Assembly (NCBI RefSeq): GCF_015864945.1
Contig: NZ_JADYWF010000001.1
Span: forward strand, 1,612,378-1,676,377
Length of the DNA: 64,000 nucleotides
Direction: 5' to 3'
Source: Salinibacterium sp. NG253
GTDB lineage: Bacteria > Actinomycetota > Actinomycetes > Actinomycetales > Microbacteriaceae
A program made the translations under genes and the position numbers. Below the pieces are notes generated by a model. It was not told the origin of the DNA. It was given only the letters and a program-made list of their open reading frames with translations, and did no database searches. Of the stretch, positions 1 through 7,791 are shown one piece after another. How positions within the stretch are numbered: the stretch's first letter is position 1; every line of letters begins with the position of its first letter.

Positions 1-60
1 GAGAGCGCGAGCAGTGCAGTCAGGGCAATTGCGGCCGTAGCCGAGGAACGAATTTTCATC
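1..60 (-). CDS. Secreted protein or lipoprotein, N-terminal fragment cut by the window edge
   Basis: An ATG at 58-60 on the minus strand opens a frame that runs off the left edge. The 19 visible residues begin MKIRSSATAAIALTALLAL, a basic start followed by a hydrophobic Ala/Leu stretch, which is a classic Sec signal peptide. The mature part is outside the window, so no function can be read. It lies 88 bp downstream of the DUF6153-like gene on the same strand and may be co-transcribed with it. In other actinobacteria DUF6153 genes often neighbour DUF305-type secreted proteins, so that is a guess only. Confidence 0.5.
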
Positions 61-148
61 TCTCAAGTTCTCCAAATTAGTCATTAAAGGCGCGCGACCA
101 GAACGGTCCCGCGTATGGCGCGTCGAAACGAAATCGACAGTGCGCCTC

Positions 149-637
149 CTAGGTGCGACTAATGCAGAGAGCTAGGAGATCAGGATGCGGCGGCGGCACC
201 ACACGCGCCCATCGCGGAGACTGCGCCGGAGCGATCAACCGCTGCTCAAGGTATTGACCCCATCCCCGCACCAGTCTGGGCGAGGCAAGGAGGAGCGAAA
301 CGGTGAGGAGGGCGAGCACGCACCACATGAGAGCCATGGATGCGTCGCCACCACACCCCGAGCAGTCGACTGCGCTGAGCGCTGGGGTAATCAACGTAGC
401 TTCCTCGACGGTGGCGCTCCCCATCGACATGGTGGCCGCCATCGCCGACTCAGAATGCGAGGTGGACGACACGAGTGAGTGCATCGCCACAATGCCCGTG
501 ATGAGTGCCAGCGCGAGGCAGGCCATCGCAACAAACTGCCACGACGCTCGCAGTATGCGCGAAAAGGAGTTGCTCACGCGCTGTGCGGGCGCAGCGTCAA
601 CGCGACGCTGAACCCTATCCGCGCTGAGTGGTGTCAT
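149..637 (-). CDS. DUF6153-like small membrane protein
   Basis: A 162-residue protein with a basic N-terminus, a first membrane segment at about residues 35-55, a Met/Ser-rich extracytoplasmic stretch, a CSGCGG motif at about residue 92-97 and a second membrane segment at about 102-120, followed by an arginine/proline-rich tail. This arrangement resembles actinobacterial DUF6153 proteins. The Cys pair and Met-rich loop could bind a metal such as copper, which is inference. The ATG at 635-637 has only a weak purine-rich stretch upstream. The reading frame is intact and has the G+C content of its neighbours. No reaction or partner is known to me. Confidence 0.6.
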   Translation of the reverse strand: MTPLSADRVQRRVDAAPAQRVSNSFSRILRASWQFVAMACLALALITGIVAMHSLVSSTSHSESAMAATMSMGSATVEEATLITPALSAVDCSGCGGDASMALMWCVLALLTVSLLLASPRLVRGWGQYLEQRLIAPAQSPRWARVVPPPHPDLLALCISRT

Positions 638-735
638 TGCTCTTACTCTTCTGAAGGTGTGAGTTTCCGGCTGCCCTCCGCCGATTCTTGTCCATCTGCC
701 TGTGCGACTCCCGAGACACTATCGGCGCGCGGCAG

Positions 736-1284
736 TCACTCTCGCACCCAGACTCCATCGACCAGGCGATAGATAATCCGATGGTGTTTTCGGTCAGTGG
801 ATCCCTGCCAGAACTCGACGTGCTCAGCCTTCAGCCGCCACAGAACCCAGCCGTCTGGGTCAGCATTCTCCCGCGCTGCAGCATCTCGCAATGCAAAGTC
901 AGCTTCGCTATCGGCTCGGCTTGCTTCAAGCACCGGGCCTCTTACCCGAACGGCGCGCACAAGCGGTTGCCACCAGAAGTTGAGCGCTGCGGCCGGATGC
1001 GCGGCAAGCTGCACCCCTTTGGCGCTGGCTCGGGGGCCAGCGAACGCCCACCCCCGATCATCCACATCTTTGACGATGAGGGTTCTTGCATCGGGAGTGC
1101 CCTCAGCATCGACGGTGGCGAGAGTCATCGCCAGTGGTTCCGCAACAGACGCTTCAAGCGCAGCCTCAAGCCATTCATAGAAGAGCGTCACCGGGTCTGC
1201 GGGAAGCGCAGCGTTGTTGAGGGCGGGGCTTGTGCCCACAAGTGTTGGAATCGCCCTCAGCTTCGCGGCGGTGTCGCTCGTCAT
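736..1284 (-). CDS. Pyridoxamine 5'-phosphate oxidase family protein (PdxH/PhzG-like)
   Basis: 182 residues, shorter than typical PdxH (about 210-230). It keeps the family blocks: RTLIVKDVDDRGWAF near 67-81 (FMN site), ASAKG and an AALNFWW strand (86-105), the RAVRVRGPV strand (110-118, RQVRVEG in classical enzymes) and the C-terminal VEFWQGSTDRKHHRI block (157-170) that binds FMN and pyridoxal phosphate. The family oxidises pyridoxine or pyridoxamine 5'-phosphate to PLP with FMN, or related substrates in PhzG. It begins 19 nt after the stop of the PLP-dependent aminotransferase, so supplying its cofactor is an attractive but unproven role. The start is the ATG at 1282-1284. Confidence 0.75.
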   Translation of the reverse strand: MTSDTAAKLRAIPTLVGTSPALNNAALPADPVTLFYEWLEAALEASVAEPLAMTLATVDAEGTPDARTLIVKDVDDRGWAFAGPRASAKGVQLAAHPAAALNFWWQPLVRAVRVRGPVLEASRADSEADFALRDAAARENADPDGWVLWRLKAEHVEFWQGSTDRKHHRIIYRLVDGVWVRE

Positions 1285-1303
1285 GACACCAGAGTGCCAC
1301 GTT

Positions 1304-2629
1304 TCACGCCAGTTCGGCCGTCAGCACCGCATCGTAGATCTCCATCGCCTCAGCGATTTCGGCGGGCGTGACAACGCACGGGGGCAGAACGTGGATGCGG
1401 TTCTCCGACACGAAGGGCAGCAGCCCGCGCTCCACAAGGCCAGCCCGAATGCGTCCCATCGTTGCGGCCGGCACGGGTTCACGGGTCGCCCGGTCGGTGA
1501 CGAGTTCGAGGGCCCAGAACACTCCGCGGCCACGCACTTCGCCAATGGCCTCATGCCGTTCGGCAAGAGCCTCAAGCGCCGGGCCAATGTGGTTCTCCCC
1601 GATGTCGCGCACGTGCTCGAGCACGCCCTCCGACGCAATGGTGTCGAGCGAGGCCACAATCGTGGCAGCAGCAAGCGGATGCCCCGAATACGTCAACCCG
1701 CCGGGGAACACCCGGTCGTTGAAGTGCGCCGCAATCGGGTCGTCGATGATCACACCGCCGATGGGAACGTAGCCCGAGTTCACTCCTTTCGCGAAGGTGA
1801 TGAGGTCGGGTCGCGCATCGAAGGCGTCGAACGCGAACCACTCACCGGTGCGCCCGAAACCACACATTACTTCGTCGAAGATCAGCAGGATGCCGTGCTG
1901 GTCACACAGTTCGCGCACGCCGGCAAGGTAGCCGGGCGGCGGCAGCATGATGCCCGGAGTTCCCGGCACGGGTTCGAGCAGCACTGCGGCAATAGTCTCT
2001 GCGCCCTCCGCTTGGATCACGCGCCGCAAATGCTGCAGCGCACGCTCGCTCTCTTGCTCTGGCGTCGTTGCCCAAAACTCGGAGCGATACAGGTAAGGGC
2101 CGAAGAAGTGCACGTGGCCGCGCGCGAACTCGTTCGGGATGCGGCGCGGGTCACCGGTGGCGACGATGCTGCTGCCGGTGTTGCCGTGATACGAACGGTA
2201 CGCCGAGAGAATTTTGTCGCGTCCGGTGTAGAGCCGCGCCATCCGCATCGCATTCTCGTTCGCGTCAGAGCCACCATTCGTGAAAAATACGCGGTTAAAT
2301 CCCTCGGGCGCGATCGCCGCCAATCGCTTCGCCGCTTCGCCCCGCGTGATGTTGGCCGTGGGCGGGGAGATTGTTGCGAGCAGCTGAGACTGCACCCGAA
2401 TTGCCTCAAGCAGGGCCGGATGCTGGTGCCCCAAATTCACATTGACGTGCTGGCTAGAAAAGTCGAGATATTCGTTTCCGGCGTGATCCCACACGCGGGT
2501 GCCGAGCCCACTCTTGATGCTCACGGCCGACACATGGGCGGGAGTCTGCGCCGACCACGAATGAAAGATGTGCGCCTGATCGAGCTCGAGCGCGTAGGCA
2601 TCGAGGTCGGGGGTGTTCTGCTCGGTCAT
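1304..2629 (-). CDS. Class III PLP-dependent aminotransferase (omega-amino acid type)
   Basis: 441 residues from the ATG at 2627-2629, which has an AAAGG ribosome site; the longer reading frame upstream has no conserved sequence. Fold-type I class III landmarks are present: NGGSDANE (118-125) for phosphate binding, YHG (147-149), FDEVMCGFGRTG (251-262) with the pyridine-binding Asp252, and the PLP lysine K281 in FAKGVNSG. Such enzymes move the amino group of omega-amino acids to pyruvate or 2-oxoglutarate. Placed behind a dihydropyrimidinase and a carbamoyl amidohydrolase, beta-alanine or 3-aminoisobutyrate is the likely substrate, giving malonic semialdehyde (inference from context). Confidence 0.85.
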   Translation of the reverse strand: MTEQNTPDLDAYALELDQAHIFHSWSAQTPAHVSAVSIKSGLGTRVWDHAGNEYLDFSSQHVNVNLGHQHPALLEAIRVQSQLLATISPPTANITRGEAAKRLAAIAPEGFNRVFFTNGGSDANENAMRMARLYTGRDKILSAYRSYHGNTGSSIVATGDPRRIPNEFARGHVHFFGPYLYRSEFWATTPEQESERALQHLRRVIQAEGAETIAAVLLEPVPGTPGIMLPPPGYLAGVRELCDQHGILLIFDEVMCGFGRTGEWFAFDAFDARPDLITFAKGVNSGYVPIGGVIIDDPIAAHFNDRVFPGGLTYSGHPLAAATIVASLDTIASEGVLEHVRDIGENHIGPALEALAERHEAIGEVRGRGVFWALELVTDRATREPVPAATMGRIRAGLVERGLLPFVSENRIHVLPPCVVTPAEIAEAMEIYDAVLTAELA

Positions 2630-2710
2630 GGCGCGAGGCCTTTCGATCCGGGGTGGCAAGGAGATGGTGAGAAGGTGGTGCGGGGCGCTGGTGTGACGCC
2701 GTGAACGCAA

Positions 2711-2746
2711 CGAATGCCGCCCTCACCAGAGTAAGGGCGGCATCCG
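2711..2746 (-). terminator. Intercistronic hairpin / terminator after the ABC substrate-binding gene
   Basis: Arms 2711-2723 and 2734-2746 pair over 13 bp with one mismatch and a 10-nt loop. It lies between the stop of the substrate-binding protein gene (2768) and the aminotransferase start (2629). No U-tract follows, as is common in actinobacteria. It may terminate part of the transcripts or protect the upstream mRNA. Its core CGGATGCCGC recurs in other hairpins of this window. Confidence 0.6.
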
Positions 2747-2767
2747 ACTAGCGGTTATTCAGTGTGA

Positions 2768-3913
2768 CTAGTTGCCGCCCTCGAGGAGGGTGACGTCGAT
2801 CGGTGCGAAGCTGGAACCGGTGGTGTCAACACCTTCGGCTTCGAGCTCTTCAAGTGCCTGCATGATCCAGTCGTTCGACCATGCTGTTGCCGGCGGTGCC
2901 GTGGTGATGGGGCTTGCGCCCGTCTCGTTGACGGCGCTGATGGCGCCTTCAACGGTGCGGTCCCACGCGGCTTCATCGATGACGCCGATGCCGTTCTCGG
3001 CCGGCCAGATCAGCTTGTTGGTCTCGTTGACCATCCACAGTTCGTGGCTGGGGCCCCAACCGGAACCAGCAGCGACGGTGCCTTCGGCAGCATCTTCGGG
3101 GTTCTCAGCAGCGAAGATCCAGCCCTTGACTACAGCCTTAAGGAAGGCGACCGTGGTCTCCTGGTAGTCCTCGTCACTGTCGAGACGCTCGGTGTCAGCC
3201 CAGATTGCATCCTGGAGCATGGCGCCAACGGTGTCTTCGTAGCTGATGACGTTGAAGTCTTCAGGCTGGTACAGCTCTCCGGTGTCGGGGTCGGTCGACT
3301 CGAGCAGCTGAGCGTACTCGTTGTACGTCATGGCCTGCGCGGCGTCGATGTCGCCCTGCAGGAAGGCGTTCATGTTGAAGTCCTGCGTGATGATCTGCAC
3401 GGTCGAGGAGTCGAGTCCTTCAGCAGCCATTGCTGCGAAGATCTCCCACTCGTTTCCGAAGCCCCACGAGCCAATCTTCTTGCCCTCGAAGTCAGCGACG
3501 GAGTCAATGCCCGAGTCAGCCCATGACACCTGAAGGGTGCCCGACTTTTGGAAGATCTGTGCGATGTCGGTGAGGTTAGCGCCCTGCTCGATGGAGCCGA
3601 GAACCTTGGGAACCCACGCTACGGCGTAGTCAACGTCGCCGTTGGCGAGAGCGTCTTGCGGAACGATGTCGCCACCCGACGGGATGATTTCGACGCTGAG
3701 GCCTTCTTCTTCAAAGTAGCCCTGATCGACTGCGGCGAAGTAACCAGCGAACTGGCCCTGTGGCAGCCACTGGAGCTGGAGCTTGATTTCGGTGAGTTCG
3801 TCAGCTGATCCGCTGTCTCCCTCATCGGTTGTGGTGGAGCATGCTGCGAGGAGGACCGCTGCCGTTACGGCGAACGCTCCAGCCGCGAGTGCGCGGCGTT
3901 TGGTGAACTTCAT
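2768..3913 (-). CDS. ABC transporter substrate-binding lipoprotein, NMT1/THI5-like
   Basis: 381 residues from the ATG at 3911-3913, preceded by GGAAGG. The signal peptide ends in a lipobox, LLAAC, with lipidated Cys25. The mature part begins with the family hallmark: a beta strand, then LQLQWLPQGQFAGYFAAVDQ and GYFEEEGLSVEI, as in NMT1/THI5 proteins that bind pyrimidine precursors, riboflavin-like compounds or alkanesulfonates. A GG-P-like phosphate/pyrimidine loop (PSGGDIVPQ) follows. It is encoded downstream of its two permeases and ATPase in one operon with dihydropyrimidinase, so a pyrimidine base or dihydropyrimidine is the most likely ligand (inference). Outer face of the membrane. Confidence 0.85.
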   Translation of the reverse strand: MKFTKRRALAAGAFAVTAAVLLAACSTTTDEGDSGSADELTEIKLQLQWLPQGQFAGYFAAVDQGYFEEEGLSVEIIPSGGDIVPQDALANGDVDYAVAWVPKVLGSIEQGANLTDIAQIFQKSGTLQVSWADSGIDSVADFEGKKIGSWGFGNEWEIFAAMAAEGLDSSTVQIITQDFNMNAFLQGDIDAAQAMTYNEYAQLLESTDPDTGELYQPEDFNVISYEDTVGAMLQDAIWADTERLDSDEDYQETTVAFLKAVVKGWIFAAENPEDAAEGTVAAGSGWGPSHELWMVNETNKLIWPAENGIGVIDEAAWDRTVEGAISAVNETGASPITTAPPATAWSNDWIMQALEELEAEGVDTTGSSFAPIDVTLLEGGN

Positions 3914-4003
3914 GTCAGACCTTCCAGATTCACGGTGCAAGTGGATACTGCTGGTAGAGCTGGTGGAGCGGTTATCTCCTTCCCTGTTCTGCGCGGGGTG
4001 CTG

Positions 4004-4849
4004 TCATCGGGAGCCCCCGGTCGGTACACGGCGCAGCACTAGTCGTTCGAGTGCGAGCGTCGCGAGGTAGAAGAGCAGACCGAGTGCGATGGATGCCCCG
4101 ACATAGGCCCAGGCGCGGGAATACGCGCTTGAGGCTGCCGAGGTCGCAATCAGACTGCCGAGGCCGCCGCGTGGTCCACCGAAGTATTCCGCCACGAGAG
4201 CGGAGATAACGGCGAGCGACGAAGCGATACGGATGCCAGTGAGAATAAAGGGGCGGGCTGTCGGCAGGGTGAGCGAGCGCAACATCTGCCCGGAGCTTGC
4301 CGCGTAGGCCTTCATCAGGTCACGGTGCACTGGCCGCGTTTGGCGGAACCCGCGCAGGGTGTTGATGAAGATGGGAACGAACGACGCGATCGCGGCAATC
4401 GCTTGGCGACCGAACTGGCTGTCAGCTCCAAACATGGAGTTGAGCACAGGGGCGAGAGCCACGATCGGAACAACCGCGAGCGCGGCAATGATCGGTGCAC
4501 TCATCTGGTCGGCGATGCGCCACCGTGCGGCGACCGCCGCGAGAACGATCCCGAGCAGCGAACCGACGAGCAAACCCAGGAGGCTGTTCGTGCCGGTGAG
4601 CACCGTTGCCGAGACGACGGCTGGCCAGTATGCGACCAGTTCCGCCATGATCGAAGTCGGGCTCGGCAGCAGGTAGTCGGAGACGCCACCGACGGTGACG
4701 AGAAACTGCCAGATGGCGAGCACGATGATTCCGAGCGTGACGGGCGCGACCACGCGAAGGATCGACTCCGTTCTCGGGCTCCAGCCCTTGGTGCGCGTGG
4801 CACCGGTTCCGGCACCGATGATCGCGTTCGCGGTCGTGTTTGTCGTCAT
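4004..4849 (-). CDS. ABC transporter permease (SsuC/ThiX-like)
   Basis: 281 residues with about six hydrophobic segments. The cytoplasmic EAA-type loop is visible as the stretch from LMKAYAASSGQMLRSLTLP to ARPFILTGIRIA (about residues 185-215), which docks onto the ATPase. It belongs to the BPD_transp_1 family of nitrate/sulfonate/pyrimidine importers. The ATG at 4847-4849 overlaps the stop of the ATPase gene by 4 bp (ATGA), so translation is coupled. With the second permease it should form a heterodimeric channel. Confidence 0.85.
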   Translation of the reverse strand: MTTNTTANAIIGAGTGATRTKGWSPRTESILRVVAPVTLGIIVLAIWQFLVTVGGVSDYLLPSPTSIMAELVAYWPAVVSATVLTGTNSLLGLLVGSLLGIVLAAVAARWRIADQMSAPIIAALAVVPIVALAPVLNSMFGADSQFGRQAIAAIASFVPIFINTLRGFRQTRPVHRDLMKAYAASSGQMLRSLTLPTARPFILTGIRIASSLAVISALVAEYFGGPRGGLGSLIATSAASSAYSRAWAYVGASIALGLLFYLATLALERLVLRRVPTGGSR

Positions 4850-5739
4850 CGAGTGTCCACTCCCCGGGCGGCGCGCGGTGCGGGGTTTTCCGCATCCGAG
4901 GCTCCGCCGTGCAGTGCTTCACGCACTTCGGTCACCATCTCGAAGAACGAGGATGCTTCGCGCAGGTCGTCGTCGCGTTCTTCGCGGCCGTCAGCAGCAT
5001 CCAATCGCATCGGGATGATGTCGCTGATGCGACCTGGGCGCGGCGACATGACCACAACGCGGTCGGAGAGGAACACGGCTTCAGGAATCGAGTGGGTCAC
5101 GAACACGACGGCAGCTCCGGTGTCGGCGGCGATGCGCACGAGGTCGGTCTGCATCTTCTCTCGCGTCATCTCGTCGAGGGCGCCGAATGGTTCATCCATC
5201 AGCAACAGTCGCGGCTGTTCCGCGAGCGAGCGGGCAATCGCCACACGCTGCTGCATTCCGCCCGACAGCTGGTCGGGAAAACGATCAGCGAATTCGGTGA
5301 GGCCGACCATCTCGAGCAGGTCAGCAACGCGAGTGCGCCGAGCAGCGGATGCCACCCCGTGCAGTTCAAGCGGAAGCGCAACGTTCGCGGCTACCGTGCG
5401 CCACGGTAAAAGCCCGGCCTGCTGAAAAGCGATGCCGTAGTCCTGGTCGAGGCGAGCCTGCGTTGCGGTCTTACCGAACACGGTCAGTTCGCCCGAGGTC
5501 GGAACATCGAGGTCAGCAATGAGCCTCATGAGGGTTGACTTGCCACAGCCCGACGGCCCGATGAGCGAGACGAATTCGCCGGCCTCAACAGTGAGGTCGA
5601 TTCCTTCGAGCGCGTGAACGACGCCCGAGGCGGTCTGGAACTGCTTGTTGAGTCCGCGAACTTCCACGGCGGCTTCGGCGCCAGCCGCGCCGGTCATCGT
5701 TTCAGCGGCGGGAGTGGTGGTCGGGATCTGGTCGCTCAT
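4846..5739 (-). CDS. ABC transporter ATP-binding protein (SsuB/ThiZ/TauB-like)
   Basis: 297 residues from the ATG at 5737-5739. Walker [10 protein letters not shown] at 61-69, Q-loop at IAFQQAG (103-109), signature LSGGMQQR at 158-165, Walker B LLLMDEP at 178-184, D-loop SALDE-like GALDE (186-190) and the switch His in FVTHS. The 'AGLLPWRTV' sequence after the Q-loop is typical of the nitrate/taurine/sulfonate importer subfamily. It overlaps the preceding permease gene and the following permease gene by 4 bp each, so the three are translated as a unit. It powers import from the cytoplasmic face. Confidence 0.9.
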   Translation of the reverse strand: MSDQIPTTTPAAETMTGAAGAEAAVEVRGLNKQFQTASGVVHALEGIDLTVEAGEFVSLIGPSGCGKSTLMRLIADLDVPTSGELTVFGKTATQARLDQDYGIAFQQAGLLPWRTVAANVALPLELHGVASAARRTRVADLLEMVGLTEFADRFPDQLSGGMQQRVAIARSLAEQPRLLLMDEPFGALDEMTREKMQTDLVRIAADTGAAVVFVTHSIPEAVFLSDRVVVMSPRPGRISDIIPMRLDAADGREERDDDLREASSFFEMVTEVREALHGGASDAENPAPRAARGVDTR

Positions 5740-6689
5740 GCGGCCTCCTCGGTTCGTCTGTAGTCCTTGAGAATGATGCCGAGCAGTGCAACGGAACCGG
5801 CGGCCACAAGGCCGAGCACGATTGCGCCGAAGATGGGGCCCCACGCCTTCGAGGGGTCGCCCGATGCTTGACCGGCAAATTGAATGAGTAGGCGTCCGAT
5901 GCCGCCTTGAAGTCCGGTCGATACTTCCGCGACAACCGCGCCGATGACAGCGTTCGCTGCTCCGAGTCGCAGCGCAGGCAGAAGGTACGGAACGGCTGCG
6001 GGCAAGCGCAGTCGCACGAGCGTCGGCCAGTAGCCGGCGGCATACGTGTCGAAGAGCTCAACGTGGATGCGGTCGGGAGACTGCAGCCCCTTGAGCGCGC
6101 CAACGGTGATGGGGAAGAACGCCAGATAGCTCGCAATGAGCGCCACCGACATCCAGTCTTGCCATTCGAAGGAACCGATCTCGACTCGCGAGCCCCAGCT
6201 TTTGACGATGGGCGCGAAGGCGATGAGCGGCACGGTTTGGCTGATGACGATCCAGGGAAGCAGACCGAATTCGGCGAGACGCCAGCGTTGCATAAGGAGC
6301 GCGAAGGCGACTCCCACAATTACGCCAACGGCCCAGCCTGCGGCAGCGATCCCGAGCGTCATGAGCGCGGCAAGCGCCACGACGGCCCAGAGGGGAAGCG
6401 CACCATCTGCTCGCGTGACGGGCTCCGCGAGTCGCGTCATCATGTCCCACAGGTGAGGCATGGCGAGGTCGGTGGTGCGCGGAAGCACTCGAAGTTCGCC
6501 AATGAGCACGCCGTTGTCGGGGCCGAAGAACTTGTAGCCCTCCCAGATGAGTGCGATGAGCGCTACGCCAGCGATGCCCCAGAGAAAGCCGCCGAGCAGC
6601 CGAGTGCGCGCGGGGTTAGCCACCGCACCCGACTGATTCGCAGGGCGGACGGCAACCTCCCCACGCTGATCGTTTCGGGTTGCCGTCAT
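5736..6689 (-). CDS. ABC transporter permease (second subunit)
   Basis: 317 residues with a 30-residue polar N-terminus, then about six hydrophobic segments and an EAA-like loop at about 220-250 (FDTYAAGYWPTLVRLRLP). Between the first and second membrane segments it has an extra loop of about 40 residues (GELRVLPRTTDLAMPHLWDMM) that the paired permease lacks. BPD_transp_1 family. It starts 4 nt after the LLM oxidoreductase stop and ends in a 4-bp overlap with the ATPase gene. It probably forms the membrane channel together with the 4004-4849 product. Confidence 0.85.
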   Translation of the reverse strand: MTATRNDQRGEVAVRPANQSGAVANPARTRLLGGFLWGIAGVALIALIWEGYKFFGPDNGVLIGELRVLPRTTDLAMPHLWDMMTRLAEPVTRADGALPLWAVVALAALMTLGIAAAGWAVGVIVGVAFALLMQRWRLAEFGLLPWIVISQTVPLIAFAPIVKSWGSRVEIGSFEWQDWMSVALIASYLAFFPITVGALKGLQSPDRIHVELFDTYAAGYWPTLVRLRLPAAVPYLLPALRLGAANAVIGAVVAEVSTGLQGGIGRLLIQFAGQASGDPSKAWGPIFGAIVLGLVAAGSVALLGIILKDYRRTEEAA

Positions 6690-6693
6690 CGGG

Positions 6694-7710
6694 TTAGGCC
6701 TTCGCCGTCACTGTTTCGGTGAGGGCCGGGATTACCGTCTCGCCGTAGACCCGCATGGTCTCTTCTTTGTTGTCGTGCTGCAGGTAGCCGGCGAACTGAT
6801 CGACACCGAGTTCGCGCAACTTCTCGAGCTTCTCGATGTGCTCCTCGGCGGTTCCCATGACGCAGAACCGGTCGACGATCTCGTCGGGCACAAACGCCGC
6901 GTGCGTATTGCCCGCTTGGCCGTGCTGGTTGTAGTCGTAGCCTTCACGCTTTTCGATGTAGTCGGTGAGCGCCTTCGGCACGTCTCCGTCAGAGCCGTAC
7001 TTCTTCACGATGTCGGCGACGTGGTTTCCCACCATGCCTCCGAACCAGCGGCACTGGTCGCGCATGTGCTCCCAGTCATCACCGATGTACATCGGCGCGG
7101 CAACACAGAACTTGATCGACATCGGGTCGCGACCGACAGCCTCAGCGGCGTCGCGCACCTTCTTGATCATCCAGGCGGCAATATCGAGGTCAGCGAGCTG
7201 CAGGATAAAGCCGTCTCCGACTTCACCGGTGAGCTTGAGCGCGAGCGGGCCATAGGCCGCAACCCACATCTCGAGTTCAGAACCCTTGCTCCACGGCAGC
7301 TGCAACTGTGCTCCGCCGTATTCGACCGAACGCGAGTTAGCGAGTTCACGGATGACGTGAATCGACTCCCGCAGATCCTTCAGCGTTGTGGGCTTGCCGT
7401 TGGTCACGCGCACAGCCGAGTCGCCGCGGCCGATGCCACAGACGGTGCGGTTGCCGTACATCTCGTTGAGGGTGGCATATGTGGATGCCGTGACAGTCCA
7501 GTCGCGCGTGGCCGGGTTCGTCACCATCGGTCCGACGATAACCTTGCGGGTCTCGGCCAGAATCTGGCTGTAAATCACATAGGGCTCTTGCCACAGGATG
7601 TGTGAATCAAAGGTCCAGACATAGGTGAAGCCATGCGCCTCTGCAAGCTTCGCTAGTTGAACGGTTCGTGCTGACGGCGGGTTGGTCTGAAGTACTGCTC
7701 CGAAGTCCAT
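6694..7710 (-). CDS. LLM-class flavin/F420-dependent oxidoreductase (TIGR03842-like)
   Basis: 338 residues. I chose the ATG at 7708-7710 because GAGGAG lies 4 nt upstream; an in-frame ATG 12 bp earlier has no such site. The fold is the luciferase-like TIM barrel: MDFGAVLQTNPPSARTVQLAKLAE, FTYVWTFDSH, the GPMVTNPATRDWTVTAS strand and GIGRGDSA. It resembles the CPS_4043 family that is often found beside dihydropyrimidinase genes. LLM enzymes reduce or oxygenate substrates with F420 or FMNH2. Here it sits between dihydropyrimidinase and the importer, in the place where a dihydropyrimidine dehydrogenase would be expected, so it may act on the pyrimidine ring (inference). Cofactor cannot be decided by eye. 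Confidence 0.8.
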   Translation of the reverse strand: MDFGAVLQTNPPSARTVQLAKLAEAHGFTYVWTFDSHILWQEPYVIYSQILAETRKVIVGPMVTNPATRDWTVTASTYATLNEMYGNRTVCGIGRGDSAVRVTNGKPTTLKDLRESIHVIRELANSRSVEYGGAQLQLPWSKGSELEMWVAAYGPLALKLTGEVGDGFILQLADLDIAAWMIKKVRDAAEAVGRDPMSIKFCVAAPMYIGDDWEHMRDQCRWFGGMVGNHVADIVKKYGSDGDVPKALTDYIEKREGYDYNQHGQAGNTHAAFVPDEIVDRFCVMGTAEEHIEKLEKLRELGVDQFAGYLQHDNKEETMRVYGETVIPALTETVTAKA

Positions 7711-7745
7711 GGGGCTCCTCATTCGTGGTGGAAAGTCGTTTAAAG

Positions 7746-7781
7746 TGCAGCATCCGCTGGTGGTAGCCAGCGGATGCTGCA
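7746..7781 (-). terminator. Strong intercistronic hairpin between dihydropyrimidinase and LLM genes
   Basis: Perfect 15-bp arms (7746-7760 and 7767-7781) with a 6-nt loop. It starts 11 nt after the dihydropyrimidinase stop. A stem this strong could terminate a share of transcripts or stabilise the upstream two-gene mRNA, which would give unequal expression within the operon. The core again contains CGGATGC. Confidence 0.65.
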
Positions 7782-7791
7782 GCGAAACCGT

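Noticed and set aside
1214-2704. Plus-strand open frame of 496 codons opposite the aminotransferase
   Set aside because: His/Arg-rich translation typical of an antisense frame in G+C-rich DNA; the minus-strand aminotransferase has all active-site motifs.
4325-5425. Plus-strand open frame of 366 codons opposite the ABC genes
   Set aside because: Antisense to two well-defined ABC transporter genes; composition is non-protein-like.
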